From: Paractinoplanes atraurantiacus
Lineage (GTDB): Bacteria > Actinomycetota > Actinomycetes > Mycobacteriales > Micromonosporaceae
Assembly (NCBI RefSeq): GCF_900215205.1
Contig: NZ_OBDY01000012.1
Location: 1 to 64,000, forward strand
Reading direction: 5' to 3'
Length of the DNA stretch: 64,000 nt
In this document: piece after piece, positions 7,360 to 15,201 of the stretch
How the letters are laid out: the number at the start of each line of letters is the position of its first letter
Position numbering within the stretch: the stretch's first letter is position 1
The notes under the pieces: generated by a model
What the model saw: the letters and a program-made list of their open reading frames with translations, nothing else
What the model was told of the DNA's origin: nothing
The model's database searches: none
Position numbers and translations under genes: made by a program

Positions 7360-8643
7360 TCACGCCGTGCGGTAACGCGGGAAAGCGCCCGCACCGGCGT
7401 ACCGGGCCGCGCCCTCCAGCTGCTCCTCGATGCGCAGGAGCTGGTTGTACTTGGCGACGCGGTCGGAACGGGCCGGCGCGCCCGTCTTGATCTGTCCGCT
7501 GCCCACCGCGACGGCCAGGTCGGCGATCGTGGTGTCCTCGGTCTCGCCCGAGCGGTGGCTCATCATGGTCGTGAAACCGGCCCGGTGGGCCAGGTCGACC
7601 GCGTCGAGCGTCTCGGTGAGCGAGCCGATCTGGTTGACCTTGACGAGGACCGAGTTGGCCGCGCCCTCGGCGATGCCCCGGCCGATGCGGGTCGGGTTGG
7701 TCACGAACAGGTCGTCGCCGACGATCTGGATCTTGCTGCCGAGCTCCGAGGTCATCGCGCTCCAGCCGGCCCAGTCCTCCTCGGACAGCGGGTCCTCGAT
7801 CGAGACGATCGGGTAGTCGGCGGCCAGCTTGGCGTAGTAGGCGATCATCTCGTCGGTCGACTTCGGGTTGCCCTCGAAGACGTACGAACCGTCGGAGTAG
7901 AACTCGGTCGCCGCGACGTCCATGGCCAGCACGATGTCGGTGCCCAGGGAGAAGCCGGCGGCCTGCACGGCCTCGGCGATCAGGTCGAGCGCGGACGCGT
8001 TGGACGGCAGGCTCGGCGCGAAGCCGCCCTCGTCGCCCAGGCCGGTCGAGAGGCCCTTCTTCTTCAGCACCGACTTGAGGGCGTGGTAGACCTCGGCGCC
8101 GGTGCGCAGCGCCTCGCGGAAGGTGGGCGCCCCGATCGGGGCGATCATGAATTCCTGCACGTCGACGTTCGAGTCGGCGTGGGCGCCGCCGTTGAGGATG
8201 TTCATCATCGGCACCGGCAGGACGGCCGCGTTGGGCCCGCCGACGTAGCGGAACAGCGGAAGCTCGGCCGAGAGCGCGGCGGCCTTGGCCACCGCCAGCG
8301 ACACGCCGAGGATGGCGTTCGCGCCCAGCTCCGACTTGTCGGCCGTGCCGTCCAGGTCGAGCATCTTCTGGTCGATCAGCCGCTGCTCGCTCGCCTCGTA
8401 GCCGAGGAGCTCGTCGGCGATCTTGTCTTCGACGTTGGCGACGGCCTTCTCGACACCCTTGCCGAGGTAGCGGCCCTTGTCGCCGTCGCGCAGCTCGATC
8501 GCCTCGAACGCGCCCGTGGAGGCACCCGAGGGGACCGCGGCGCGGCCGACCGTGCCGTCGTCGAGCCCGACCTCGACCTCGACGGTCGGGTTGCCCCGGG
8601 AGTCCAGGATCTCGCGGGCGACGATCGCTTCAATGGTGGCCAT
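7360..8643 (-). CDS. eno: Enolase
   Basis: This 427-residue cytosolic enzyme converts 2-phosphoglycerate to phosphoenolpyruvate. The start ATG at 8643 gives the canonical MATIEAIVAREILDSRGNP and has an AAGGGAG ribosome site upstream; the in-frame extension to 8706 is not family sequence. Catalytic and metal blocks are present: GDEGGFAPSL, DVAATEFYSDG, SIEDPLSEEDW, VGDDLFVTNP and the signature MMSHRSGETEDTTIADLAVA. All key residues look intact. The product, PEP, is also the substrate of the PEP carboxylase at 24.8 kb. Confidence 0.98.
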   Translation of the reverse strand: MATIEAIVAREILDSRGNPTVEVEVGLDDGTVGRAAVPSGASTGAFEAIELRDGDKGRYLGKGVEKAVANVEDKIADELLGYEASEQRLIDQKMLDLDGTADKSELGANAILGVSLAVAKAAALSAELPLFRYVGGPNAAVLPVPMMNILNGGAHADSNVDVQEFMIAPIGAPTFREALRTGAEVYHALKSVLKKKGLSTGLGDEGGFAPSLPSNASALDLIAEAVQAAGFSLGTDIVLAMDVAATEFYSDGSYVFEGNPKSTDEMIAYYAKLAADYPIVSIEDPLSEEDWAGWSAMTSELGSKIQIVGDDLFVTNPTRIGRGIAEGAANSVLVKVNQIGSLTETLDAVDLAHRAGFTTMMSHRSGETEDTTIADLAVAVGSGQIKTGAPARSDRVAKYNQLLRIEEQLEGAARYAGAGAFPRYRTA

Positions 8644-8798
8644 GTGTCGTGTCGCTCCCTTTGTGTAACGCTGCCGTTCACCGACCGCGACCCTGCGGCC
8701 GACCACGACAATGAGCGTATCGAGCCCAAGTGGCGGGCGTACGCGCGGTGGGTGAAAACGCTAAGGTCGCCGGCCGGCCTGCCGATGACACCGGCACT

Positions 8799-9419
8799 AT
8801 GAGCGCACCCTTGCTTCCCGCCGACGGCTCGTACGTGGAGTTGACCTCCTTCGGCGAGACGATGCCCGAAGTCCGCGTCGTACAGGCCTCGGGGACGGTG
8901 ATCACGCTGTCCCTGGCCGTGGCCGACCTCCCGCCGGCCAACTCGACGGTCACGCTGCGCTGGGCGGCGGCTCCGCGCGGTCGCTACGCGCTGTCCGCGC
9001 AGGTGGTGGCGATCGACGGAAACCGGGTGGAAGTGCGGTTTTCGGGCGAGCCGGCGATCGAGCAGAGCCGCGACTACGTCCGCGGCGGTGGCGGGGAGCC
9101 GATCGTCCTGCTCCTCCCGTCTGAGGAACCGGCGCAGGGCCAGGTGCACGACCTCAGCGAACACTCCGTGCGGGCCCGCTTCACCGACGTCACGGTCCGC
9201 CCCGGCGATGACATCACGCTGCGCATTCAGTTGGACGACGAGATCGTGTCGTTCCCGGCGCGGGCCACCAAGGTCAGCTCGATGCGCCAGCAGGTGCCGT
9301 CGCGGGGACCGCTTCAGGTGGAATTGGTAGCGGTTTTCCCGGAAATCGACGAACATCAGGCGAAAATCGTGCGGCACTACATCCTGCAAGCCCAATTGCG
9401 GGCGCGCCGCCAATACTGA
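8799..9419 (+). CDS. PilZ-domain (c-di-GMP-binding type) protein
   Basis: The protein has 206 residues from the ATG at 8799. An N-terminal YcgR-like beta domain (about 10-80) is followed by a PilZ domain. The RxxxR loop is seen as RDYVR (91-95) and the second motif as DLSEHS (118-123), where the usual final glycine of DxSxxG is serine. PilZ proteins sense cyclic di-GMP and act by protein contact. The serine may weaken ligand binding. The gene is divergent from eno across about 155 nt and stands alone. Function in motility, exopolysaccharide or development is not shown by the sequence. Confidence 0.75.
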   Translation: MSAPLLPADGSYVELTSFGETMPEVRVVQASGTVITLSLAVADLPPANSTVTLRWAAAPRGRYALSAQVVAIDGNRVEVRFSGEPAIEQSRDYVRGGGGEPIVLLLPSEEPAQGQVHDLSEHSVRARFTDVTVRPGDDITLRIQLDDEIVSFPARATKVSSMRQQVPSRGPLQVELVAVFPEIDEHQAKIVRHYILQAQLRARRQY

Positions 9420-9445
9420 TTTGCGGCGGGTTGCGCGCGTAGGAC

Positions 9446-10096
9446 ATGGTGTCAGTCGTGCCTGTTCCGCGCCTTACCGCCGCCGCTGCCGCGTTAGCCG
9501 CCGGCGCGCTGCTGCTCGGCACGACCGCCTGCACCGGCCTCGACGAGGCGAGCGCGGCCGGCCCGACCCGCGACGACCTGATCACGGAGACGGCCGCGCA
9601 GCTCGCCGCCGGTGGCGCACTGACCTACACGGCGACCTACCACCTGGCCGGCGGCGCCACGGCGACGATCACGCAGGAGCCGTCGCGCTCCAGCTACGTC
9701 TATCCCGGCGGCCGCCTCATCGTCACCCCGACAGCGACGATCAGATGCCAGGGCGTTTCCTGTACGAGGTCAGCGCCCGACCCGACCGCGGCCGCCACCC
9801 TCACCGGGGCGCTGGTGACCCCCGAGGCCGCCGAGTCGATGCTGACCACGGCCGCCCTCGACCCCGAGGTCGTCTCCACCCAGCGCGACACGACGATCGC
9901 CGGCCGCCACGCCACGTGCCTGTCACTGAAAGAGGTCTCGGGCACCCCGGCCAGCGCCTTCGACCTGTGCGTGACCAACGAGGGCGCCCTGGCCAGCTTC
10001 GCCGCCACGATCGCCGGCAAAAAGGCCGACATCACCCTGACCTCCCTCACCGACGACACGGAGGCCGGCGCTTTCCTCGAGCCCACCAAGCGCTGA
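9446..10096 (+). CDS. Secreted lipoprotein of unknown function
   Basis: The 216-residue protein has a lipoprotein signal peptide: hydrophobic residues 10-26 end in the lipobox LGTTAC. The mature part (TYTATYHLAGGATATITQEP...) resembles the beta-rich LppX/LolA-like lipoproteins of actinobacteria, but the match is weak. Three further cysteines may form disulfides. The stop overlaps the ATG of the next gene, so the two are coupled. No function is proposed. Confidence 0.65.
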   Translation: MVSVVPVPRLTAAAAALAAGALLLGTTACTGLDEASAAGPTRDDLITETAAQLAAGGALTYTATYHLAGGATATITQEPSRSSYVYPGGRLIVTPTATIRCQGVSCTRSAPDPTAAATLTGALVTPEAAESMLTTAALDPEVVSTQRDTTIAGRHATCLSLKEVSGTPASAFDLCVTNEGALASFAATIAGKKADITLTSLTDDTEAGAFLEPTKR

Positions 10097-10488
10097 TGCC
10101 CGAGCCGTTCCAGGTCGTCTCGACCTACTCAGCGCACGGCGACGCCCGCGGCCGCGGTGGCCTCGCGATCCTGATCCCGGACATGACGCCGGACGGACTT
10201 CACCCCGCTGACGCCCGGGTCGAGACGACCGAGGGTGAACTGCCGTGGCCGGCGCTGATCTCACTCCTCGACCGGGTGGGATCGGAGAGCGACCTCTGGC
10301 CGGCCGCTCCTCCGCCCGGCGGGGGCCGCCTGGAGGTACGCATTCCGGACCGCAAGCCGCGCCTGGCTCCGTTCCGCCCTGAGCCTCTCGACAAGGCGAC
10401 CCTGCACATCCACGGCGCGCCGGCCCTGCCCTGGCTCGTGTTCCAGCATTTCGTGACCGCCGTCCTTTCGGCGGGTGAGCGGGCGTGA
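10096..10488 (+). CDS. Hypothetical protein coupled to the lipoprotein
   Basis: A 130-residue protein starts at the ATG overlapping the preceding TGA (TGATG). It has no signal peptide or transmembrane helix and is proline-rich (LWPAAPPPGGGRLEV), with the C-terminal stretch PALPWLVFQHFVTAVLSAG. Coding support comes from GC-rich third positions, the overlap and a hairpin terminator just after the stop. The family is not recognised. Confidence 0.55.
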   Translation: MPEPFQVVSTYSAHGDARGRGGLAILIPDMTPDGLHPADARVETTEGELPWPALISLLDRVGSESDLWPAAPPPGGGRLEVRIPDRKPRLAPFRPEPLDKATLHIHGAPALPWLVFQHFVTAVLSAGERA

Positions 10489-10494
10489 AGCGGT

Positions 10495-10525
10495 GCGACC
10501 CCGGCGCGGTCGGCGCCGGGGTCGC
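10495..10525. terminator. Bidirectional hairpin terminator
   Basis: A perfect 13-bp stem (GCGACCCCGGCGC / GCGCCGGGGTCGC) with a 5-nt loop lies between the convergent gene ends at 10488 and 10543. Confidence 0.85.
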
Positions 10526-10542
10526 GGGCTGTCGGTTGTGGA

Positions 10543-11685
10543 CTACTTCGATCCGCAGATCACGTCGTCCGCCAGCTGGTTGATGCGGCCCTGGAGGGCC
10601 TGCTGTGTCTCACCCGAGGCCGGCTGGGTGGTCAAGGACAGCACGACCACCCGCTTGCCGTTCGGGCTCACGGCGTTGGCGGTGTGGGAGCCGGGGACGT
10701 CGCCGCCGTGCGCCCAATAACCGCCGCAGCGGTTGGGGATGAACTCGATGCCCAGGCCGTAACGGGTGCCGTCCTGCCAAGTCTCGGCGGGAACCGTGCG
10801 GTGCATGTCGGCCATCTGGCGCGGCGCGAGCAGGCGCCCCTGTTGCAGGGCCTGCCAGAAGCGGGCCAGGTCGGCGGGCGTGGTGATCAGGCCGCCGGCC
10901 GAGGCGGCGACCGTCGGGTTGAGGATCGTGGTGTCGTACAGCGGACCGTCCGGGGTCCACTGCTGGTGGGCCTTGGCGTGCGGGGCGGGCAGGGTGGCGC
11001 GGTCGCCCGGGTACGACGTGTGCCGCAGGCCGAGAGGGCGGATGATCCGATTGGTGACCTCGGCCGGCCACGGACGGCCGGTGGCCTTCTCGACGATCAT
11101 TCCGGCCAGGATGTAGTTGGTGTTCGAGTAGTCCCAGCTCGTGCCGGGCGCGAAGACGGGCTCGTGCTTCATCGCCAGGGCCACCAGGTCGGCCAGGTCG
11201 TAGTGGTCGCGGCGGTGCGCCAGATAGCCCTCGTACGAGTCCAGGCCCTCCAGGGTGTTCGTGTAGTTGTACAGGCCGCTGGTGTGTTGCAGGAGCTGGC
11301 GGAGCGTGATGCGGCGGCCGTCGTTGCCGTTGCCGGAGACGACGCCGGGCAGCCAGTGGTCGACCGTGTCGTCGAGCGAGAGCCGCCGCTCGCCGGCCAG
11401 CTGGAGAACGACGACGGCGAGGAACGTCTTGGTGTTGCTGCCCATCCGGAAATAGCCGTCGGCCGGCGCGTCACCGGCCAGGGCCCGGCCGGTTCTTCCG
11501 TCGACCCGGCTCAGGGCCTGCACCCCCGTGATGCCGAGCCGGTGCAGGTCGTCGGCGGCGGCCTGCAGGCGTTGGTCTCCATGTCGGTTCTGGCTGGCCG
11601 CGGCGGCGGCTGGGCCGGCCGCCCCGGCTACGAGCGTCGCCACCAAGGCGGTGGCGACGCCCCACTGGGCCAGACGTTTGCGCAT
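10543..11685 (-). CDS. Secreted serine hydrolase, class C beta-lactamase / D-Ala-D-Ala carboxypeptidase fold
   Basis: This 380-residue protein has a Sec signal peptide (about 1-30, AGAAGPAAAAASQ). The three active-site elements of the family are present: SNTK (S83-K86), YSN (186-188) and HGG (326-328). HTSGLYNY and SAGGLITTPADLARF are further family blocks. Members cleave D-alanyl peptides in the wall, or esters. The fold is certain, the substrate is not. A hairpin follows the stop. A short, clearly related DNA segment coding for residues about 40-63 recurs at 12797-12893. Confidence 0.9.
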   Translation of the reverse strand: MRKRLAQWGVATALVATLVAGAAGPAAAAASQNRHGDQRLQAAADDLHRLGITGVQALSRVDGRTGRALAGDAPADGYFRMGSNTKTFLAVVVLQLAGERRLSLDDTVDHWLPGVVSGNGNDGRRITLRQLLQHTSGLYNYTNTLEGLDSYEGYLAHRRDHYDLADLVALAMKHEPVFAPGTSWDYSNTNYILAGMIVEKATGRPWPAEVTNRIIRPLGLRHTSYPGDRATLPAPHAKAHQQWTPDGPLYDTTILNPTVAASAGGLITTPADLARFWQALQQGRLLAPRQMADMHRTVPAETWQDGTRYGLGIEFIPNRCGGYWAHGGDVPGSHTANAVSPNGKRVVVLSLTTQPASGETQQALQGRINQLADDVICGSK

Positions 11686-11844
11686 GGTCGAAACTCCCCC
11701 CGTCGGGACAAAACATGGACAACTCGACGGTATGAAGCTTCTCGATGCGAACCCAGCCGGTAATCCCCCGTAACGGGAGGGGACCTAGCACTACTGCGTC
11801 AGGCGGAATGAACCTTCGGCGCCCCCACAACGACTGACTAAGGC

Positions 11845-12372
11845 ATGAGCGACGAGTCGCTGGTGGTTCGCTGCCAGCTGGGTGAGCGGGAAGCCTTCGC
11901 CGAGCTGGTGCGGGTCTGGCACGGGACGGTGGAACGCTACGTGCGCCGAATGCTGTCGCGAGCCGACGACGATGTGGTGCAGGAGATCTGGCTGGCGGTG
12001 GTGCGGCAGTTGCCCCGGCTGCGGCAACCGGGTCTTTTCGCGCCCTGGCTCTTCGCCATCGCACGGCGGGCGGTGATGAATCAATTGCGTCAGTCGTACG
12101 CGTCCCCCGACACCGGCCCGCTCGACGAGTCGGCCGCCGAAGCGGCCGGCGACCCGCTGCCCGACCTTCTCGACCGCGAGCTGATCGACGGGGCGCTGAG
12201 TGCGCTGCCGCCCCGCGACCGTGAGGTGCTGATCCTGTTCTACCTGTCGGACCTGCCGCTGGAGGCGTGCGCCCAGATCTGCGCCGTGCCGGTGGGGACG
12301 GTCAAGTCGCGGCTCCACCGAGCGCGGCGGCTGCTGCGCGCGGAACTTCTCCGAAAGGGCTACGAGGCATGA
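11845..12372 (+). CDS. ECF-type RNA polymerase sigma factor
   Basis: This 175-residue sigma-70-family protein has region 2 (AFAELVRVWHGTVERYVRRM...DDDVVQEIWLAV) and region 4 (LPPRDREVLILFYLSDLPLE, VPVGTVKSRLHRARRLLRAE). Region 3 is absent, as in group 4 sigma factors. The stop overlaps the ATG of the next gene, which encodes a membrane protein and could be its regulator. The upstream gap of 160 nt is shared with the serine hydrolase. A GAAC-type autoregulated promoter may exist near 11810 but is not convincing. Confidence 0.9.
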   Translation: MSDESLVVRCQLGEREAFAELVRVWHGTVERYVRRMLSRADDDVVQEIWLAVVRQLPRLRQPGLFAPWLFAIARRAVMNQLRQSYASPDTGPLDESAAEAAGDPLPDLLDRELIDGALSALPPRDREVLILFYLSDLPLEACAQICAVPVGTVKSRLHRARRLLRAELLRKGYEA

Positions 12373-12794
12373 CACCCGAGGACGTCCTCAAAGGACTGAC
12401 AGGTCCGCTCTCGTTGCGCCGGCGCCTCTTCTACGTGGCCGTGGGGCTCGCCGGGCTGACCGGCAGCGCGCTGATCGCGCTGCTGTGGGCCACCGAGGCG
12501 GCGCTTCCCGCCCGTACACAAATCGCGTTTGCCGTTCTGATCGTCATCGGAATCGCGTGGGCCGGATTCGGCGGATGGGCCGTCACCCGGCGCGTGCCTT
12601 TGTTCGCCCGGGACCGCGTGGTGGCGGCCTGGCTGGGGATGGTGGCGTGGCTGTTGTTCGCCGCCGGGGCCCTGGCCATCCAGCGATCGCCGGGGGTGGC
12701 CGTCGTCGTCGTGCTGCTGGGCACGATCGGCGCGATCAATGTGGGTTTCGCCCGGCGTGCCCGAGCAACACTGCGACAGTCCCTACCGGACTGA
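12369..12794 (+). CDS. Small four-helix membrane protein coupled to the ECF sigma factor
   Basis: The 141-residue protein has about four transmembrane helices (YVAVGLAGLTGSALIALLWA, IAFAVLIVIGIAWAGFGGWA, AAWLGMVAWLLFAAGALAI, VAVVVVLLGTIGAINVGF) and short basic loops. It starts within the sigma stop (ATGA). Position suggests a membrane partner or anti-sigma-like regulator, but there is no zinc-binding anti-sigma motif (HxxxCxxC), so that role is only a guess. About 20 residues precede the first helix. Confidence 0.65.
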   Translation: MTPEDVLKGLTGPLSLRRRLFYVAVGLAGLTGSALIALLWATEAALPARTQIAFAVLIVIGIAWAGFGGWAVTRRVPLFARDRVVAAWLGMVAWLLFAAGALAIQRSPGVAVVVVLLGTIGAINVGFARRARATLRQSLPD

Positions 12795-12796
12795 CC

Positions 12797-12893
12797 GGGC
12801 GGACGACGGACACACGTCGCCGCCGCCGACGCGGCTCAAGCCCAGCACCCCCGTGATGCCGAGCTTGTGCAGATCGCCGGCGGCGGACTGCGC
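12797..12893 (-). pseudogene. Fragment of a second serine hydrolase gene
   Basis: Read on the minus strand, this stretch encodes AGDLHKLGITGVLGLSRV, against ADDLHRLGITGVQALSRV at residues 44-61 of the intact serine hydrolase. By hand alignment about four in five nucleotides match over some 60 nt (12831-12893 against 11509-11571), including a 19-nt identical run. Neither start nor active site remains. The fragment begins directly after the stop codon of the ThuA-ricin gene. Confidence 0.75.
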
Positions 12894-14156
12894 CTACCTT
12901 GTCAGGCGGAAGCTCTGAGCCGCGGTGCCGTTGCAGGCGTACTGGACCAACTGGACGCTGTCAGCCTGGGAAGCGGCGGGGACGTCCAGGCACTTGCCGC
13001 TGTTGCGGTTGACGAAGTGGTAGTAGCCGCCGCCCTCGCTGACCGGCTGCCACTGCTGGTTCGCTCCCCCGCCGTACAGCCAAGTCTGAATTCTGGCGTT
13101 GTCCGCCGTGGACACATCGGTCACGTCGAGAACCTGGGCGGTGTTGCCGCGGTTGGCGATGCGGACGTAGCCGCCGCTGGTCGGGGTGAACTGGTACTGC
13201 TGCGCGGTGCTCGTATTGCAGGCGTACTGCTGAATCGCGGTGCCGTTGACCGTGCCGGCCGAGCGGGCGTCGACGCACTTGGCGCTGTTCTTGTTGACGA
13301 CCGGGTACCAGCCGGCGGGGTCGATGGGCTGCTCGGCCGGGGGCTCACCGCCGCCGCTCTCGCCGGCCAGCCACAGGATGCTGTTGATGAGCCATTGGTT
13401 CTGCTGAGGGCTGGCAAAGGTCGAGGACGTACGAGTATTGGTCTCGTAGTTCATGCCGTTGTGCCCGAAGTTCGTGTAGATCATCTTGTAGTTCCGGTTC
13501 GACCAGATCAGCGGGTAGTAGCCGGAGCGCCACTGCTGATTGGGGTCGGTGCCGACCGGGAAGCTGGACGCGTCGATCGAGGCCAGGATGTCGATGTCGG
13601 GGTTCTGGCGCAGGTCGCGGCTCCACGAATACCACTCGCTGACCGCCGACGGGATGGTGGCGGGCAAGGTCGAAGTCGTGGGGTGTGTACGGTCGTCGAT
13701 CCGCAAAGTCTCGGCGGTGGGGCCCCACGTGTTGGTCGCGAAGTTCCCGGAACCCAGGAACGTGTTGTAGTACCAGCTCCAGCTGTTGGCATCAGTGGTG
13801 AAGGCGCTGACGTGGAAACCGAGCCAGGCGCCGCCGTTCTGCATGTACTGCTGGAAGGCGGCCCGCCGATCGGCCGGCGGCGCGTCGTCCAGAAACATGA
13901 TGACCTTGTAGCCGGCCAGGCCGGTCGCGCTGAGCCGGCTCCAGTCGGTGGTGGCCTCCCAGGTGAAGCCGTTCTGGGCGGCGGCCTGCGGGAACCATTC
14001 CCGCGCTTCCTTGTCGAAGTCGATGTGCGCGGCATCCCACGTCCCGTTGTAGAACGCGAGCACTTTGAACGGCGCCGCCGCCGCGGCGGCGGTAGGCACG
14101 ACGAGCACAGCGGCGGCCGCCAGAAGGGCGACGAGGACACGTCTGAGCAGACTCAT
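12894..14156 (-). CDS. Secreted ThuA-like protein with C-terminal ricin-type lectin domain
   Basis: The protein has 420 residues from the ATG at 14156, preceded by GAGGTAGC. Residues 1-28 are a Sec signal peptide. About 30-255 match the ThuA (trehalose utilisation) fold, a class-I-glutamine-amidotransferase-like domain (FKVLAFYNGTWDAAH, YKVIMFLDDAP, GAWLGFHVSAF, KMIYTNFGHNG). After a short SGGGEPPAE linker, about 290-420 form a ricin B lectin with QYACNTSTAQQYQF and QYACNGTAAQSFRL repeats. Such pairs are common in actinobacterial secreted proteins acting on polysaccharide or sugar. The catalytic activity of secreted ThuA proteins is unclear. An AT-rich stretch at 14232-14266 probably holds the promoter. 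Confidence 0.85.
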   Translation of the reverse strand: MSLLRRVLVALLAAAAVLVVPTAAAAAAPFKVLAFYNGTWDAAHIDFDKEAREWFPQAAAQNGFTWEATTDWSRLSATGLAGYKVIMFLDDAPPADRRAAFQQYMQNGGAWLGFHVSAFTTDANSWSWYYNTFLGSGNFATNTWGPTAETLRIDDRTHPTTSTLPATIPSAVSEWYSWSRDLRQNPDIDILASIDASSFPVGTDPNQQWRSGYYPLIWSNRNYKMIYTNFGHNGMNYETNTRTSSTFASPQQNQWLINSILWLAGESGGGEPPAEQPIDPAGWYPVVNKNSAKCVDARSAGTVNGTAIQQYACNTSTAQQYQFTPTSGGYVRIANRGNTAQVLDVTDVSTADNARIQTWLYGGGANQQWQPVSEGGGYYHFVNRNSGKCLDVPAASQADSVQLVQYACNGTAAQSFRLTR

Positions 14157-14275
14157 GTCAGCTACCTCAGGGATCTCGGGGATTTCGGGGAAGCGGCGCC
14201 GCTGGCACCCATCCTGAGGCATCGACATAGGTTGATTCAAGCAATAGTTAATGTAATTTCCAGATAGGCCTCGAT

Positions 14276-15019
14276 CTAGTCGAGTGCCCTGACCTGCTGC
14301 GGCTTGACGATCGAGACGGCCTGGCCGTGCGTGGTGAACTTGGTGGCCGACTTGAAGGTGCGCGCGGTCAGGCCGGCCGTCACCTCTTTCGCCTCGACCG
14401 CGATGTCGATGGACGTGACGTTGCCCGCGGCGTCGGTGGTGGCGGTGAAGTCGCCGCCGGCCGGGCCGTAGAGGTCGAGGGCGGGAACTCCCAGCGGGAG
14501 GAAGCTCGACTTCTCAGAAAGCCAGAAGTAGCCCTTGTAGCCGTGCGGACCGCGACGCTCCACAAGGGTCACGTTCTCGGTGAAGCGGGCCAGGCCGTTG
14601 GGGTCGACCGGGTCGGACTTGACGAAGAGGACACCACTGCTCAGCTCGTCGAGATCGGCGTGGATCCACGGCCCTTCACCGTCGACCCGGCTGTAGGAGT
14701 CGGCGCCGATGACGATCGACTGGCCGGGCCGGCCGCCGGAGAGACTGACGGTACGGGTGAGCTTGCGCGCCTTCGGATCATGCGCGCCGGAGGCGGTGAG
14801 TCGCAGAGAAGCGGACACGTCACCGGTGACGCTGAACTTGTAGGGAGCAGATTGAAGCCGCCGCAGTGCCGCCCGAAACTCCTCCTTGGCATCGGGCCCA
14901 CTGGCCGACGGCACCGGCTCGGCCGCGGGCTTGCCCTCACCTGCTCCGCAGCCGGCGACGAGCAGCACCATCAACGGAAGCAGCCCAAGAACCAACCATC
15001 TCGGACACCCCGCCGCCAC
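14276..15019 (-). CDS. LppX/LprG-like lipoprotein
   Basis: The 247-residue protein has a signal peptide and the lipobox LVAGC. The mature part has the pattern of the LppX_LprAFG family (AALRRLQSAPYKFSVTGDVS, VIGADSYSRVDGEG, LVERRGPHGYKGYFW, GDFTATTDAAGNVTSIDIAV), beta-half-barrel lipoproteins that bind or move lipids in mycobacteria. The distant match allows only a family-level call. It is a single gene with no close partner; a gap of about 180 nt with nothing recognisable separates it from the DUF885 gene. Confidence 0.7.
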   Translation of the reverse strand: MAAGCPRWLVLGLLPLMVLLVAGCGAGEGKPAAEPVPSASGPDAKEEFRAALRRLQSAPYKFSVTGDVSASLRLTASGAHDPKARKLTRTVSLSGGRPGQSIVIGADSYSRVDGEGPWIHADLDELSSGVLFVKSDPVDPNGLARFTENVTLVERRGPHGYKGYFWLSEKSSFLPLGVPALDLYGPAGGDFTATTDAAGNVTSIDIAVEAKEVTAGLTARTFKSATKFTTHGQAVSIVKPQQVRALD

Positions 15020-15201
15020 GGAGATCCTCCACGCCGCCCGAGATCGTAGGGCTCGGCCGAGCTTGCGCCCAGCCCGGGCCAGCCGCGCCCGAGCCCCTCA
15101 CACCAACAAGGCAGGCGCGCCCGGCGCTCACGCCGAGGACGGCGGGCGCCTCCACGCACGCCGGGGGCGCCACGATGGGCCAGGGCGCACGCCGGGGCCG
15201 G

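Noticed and set aside
11800..11840. Possible ECF-type promoter (GAACC ... CGACTG) before the sigma factor gene
   Set aside because: The spacing and -10 part are too loose to support a feature call.
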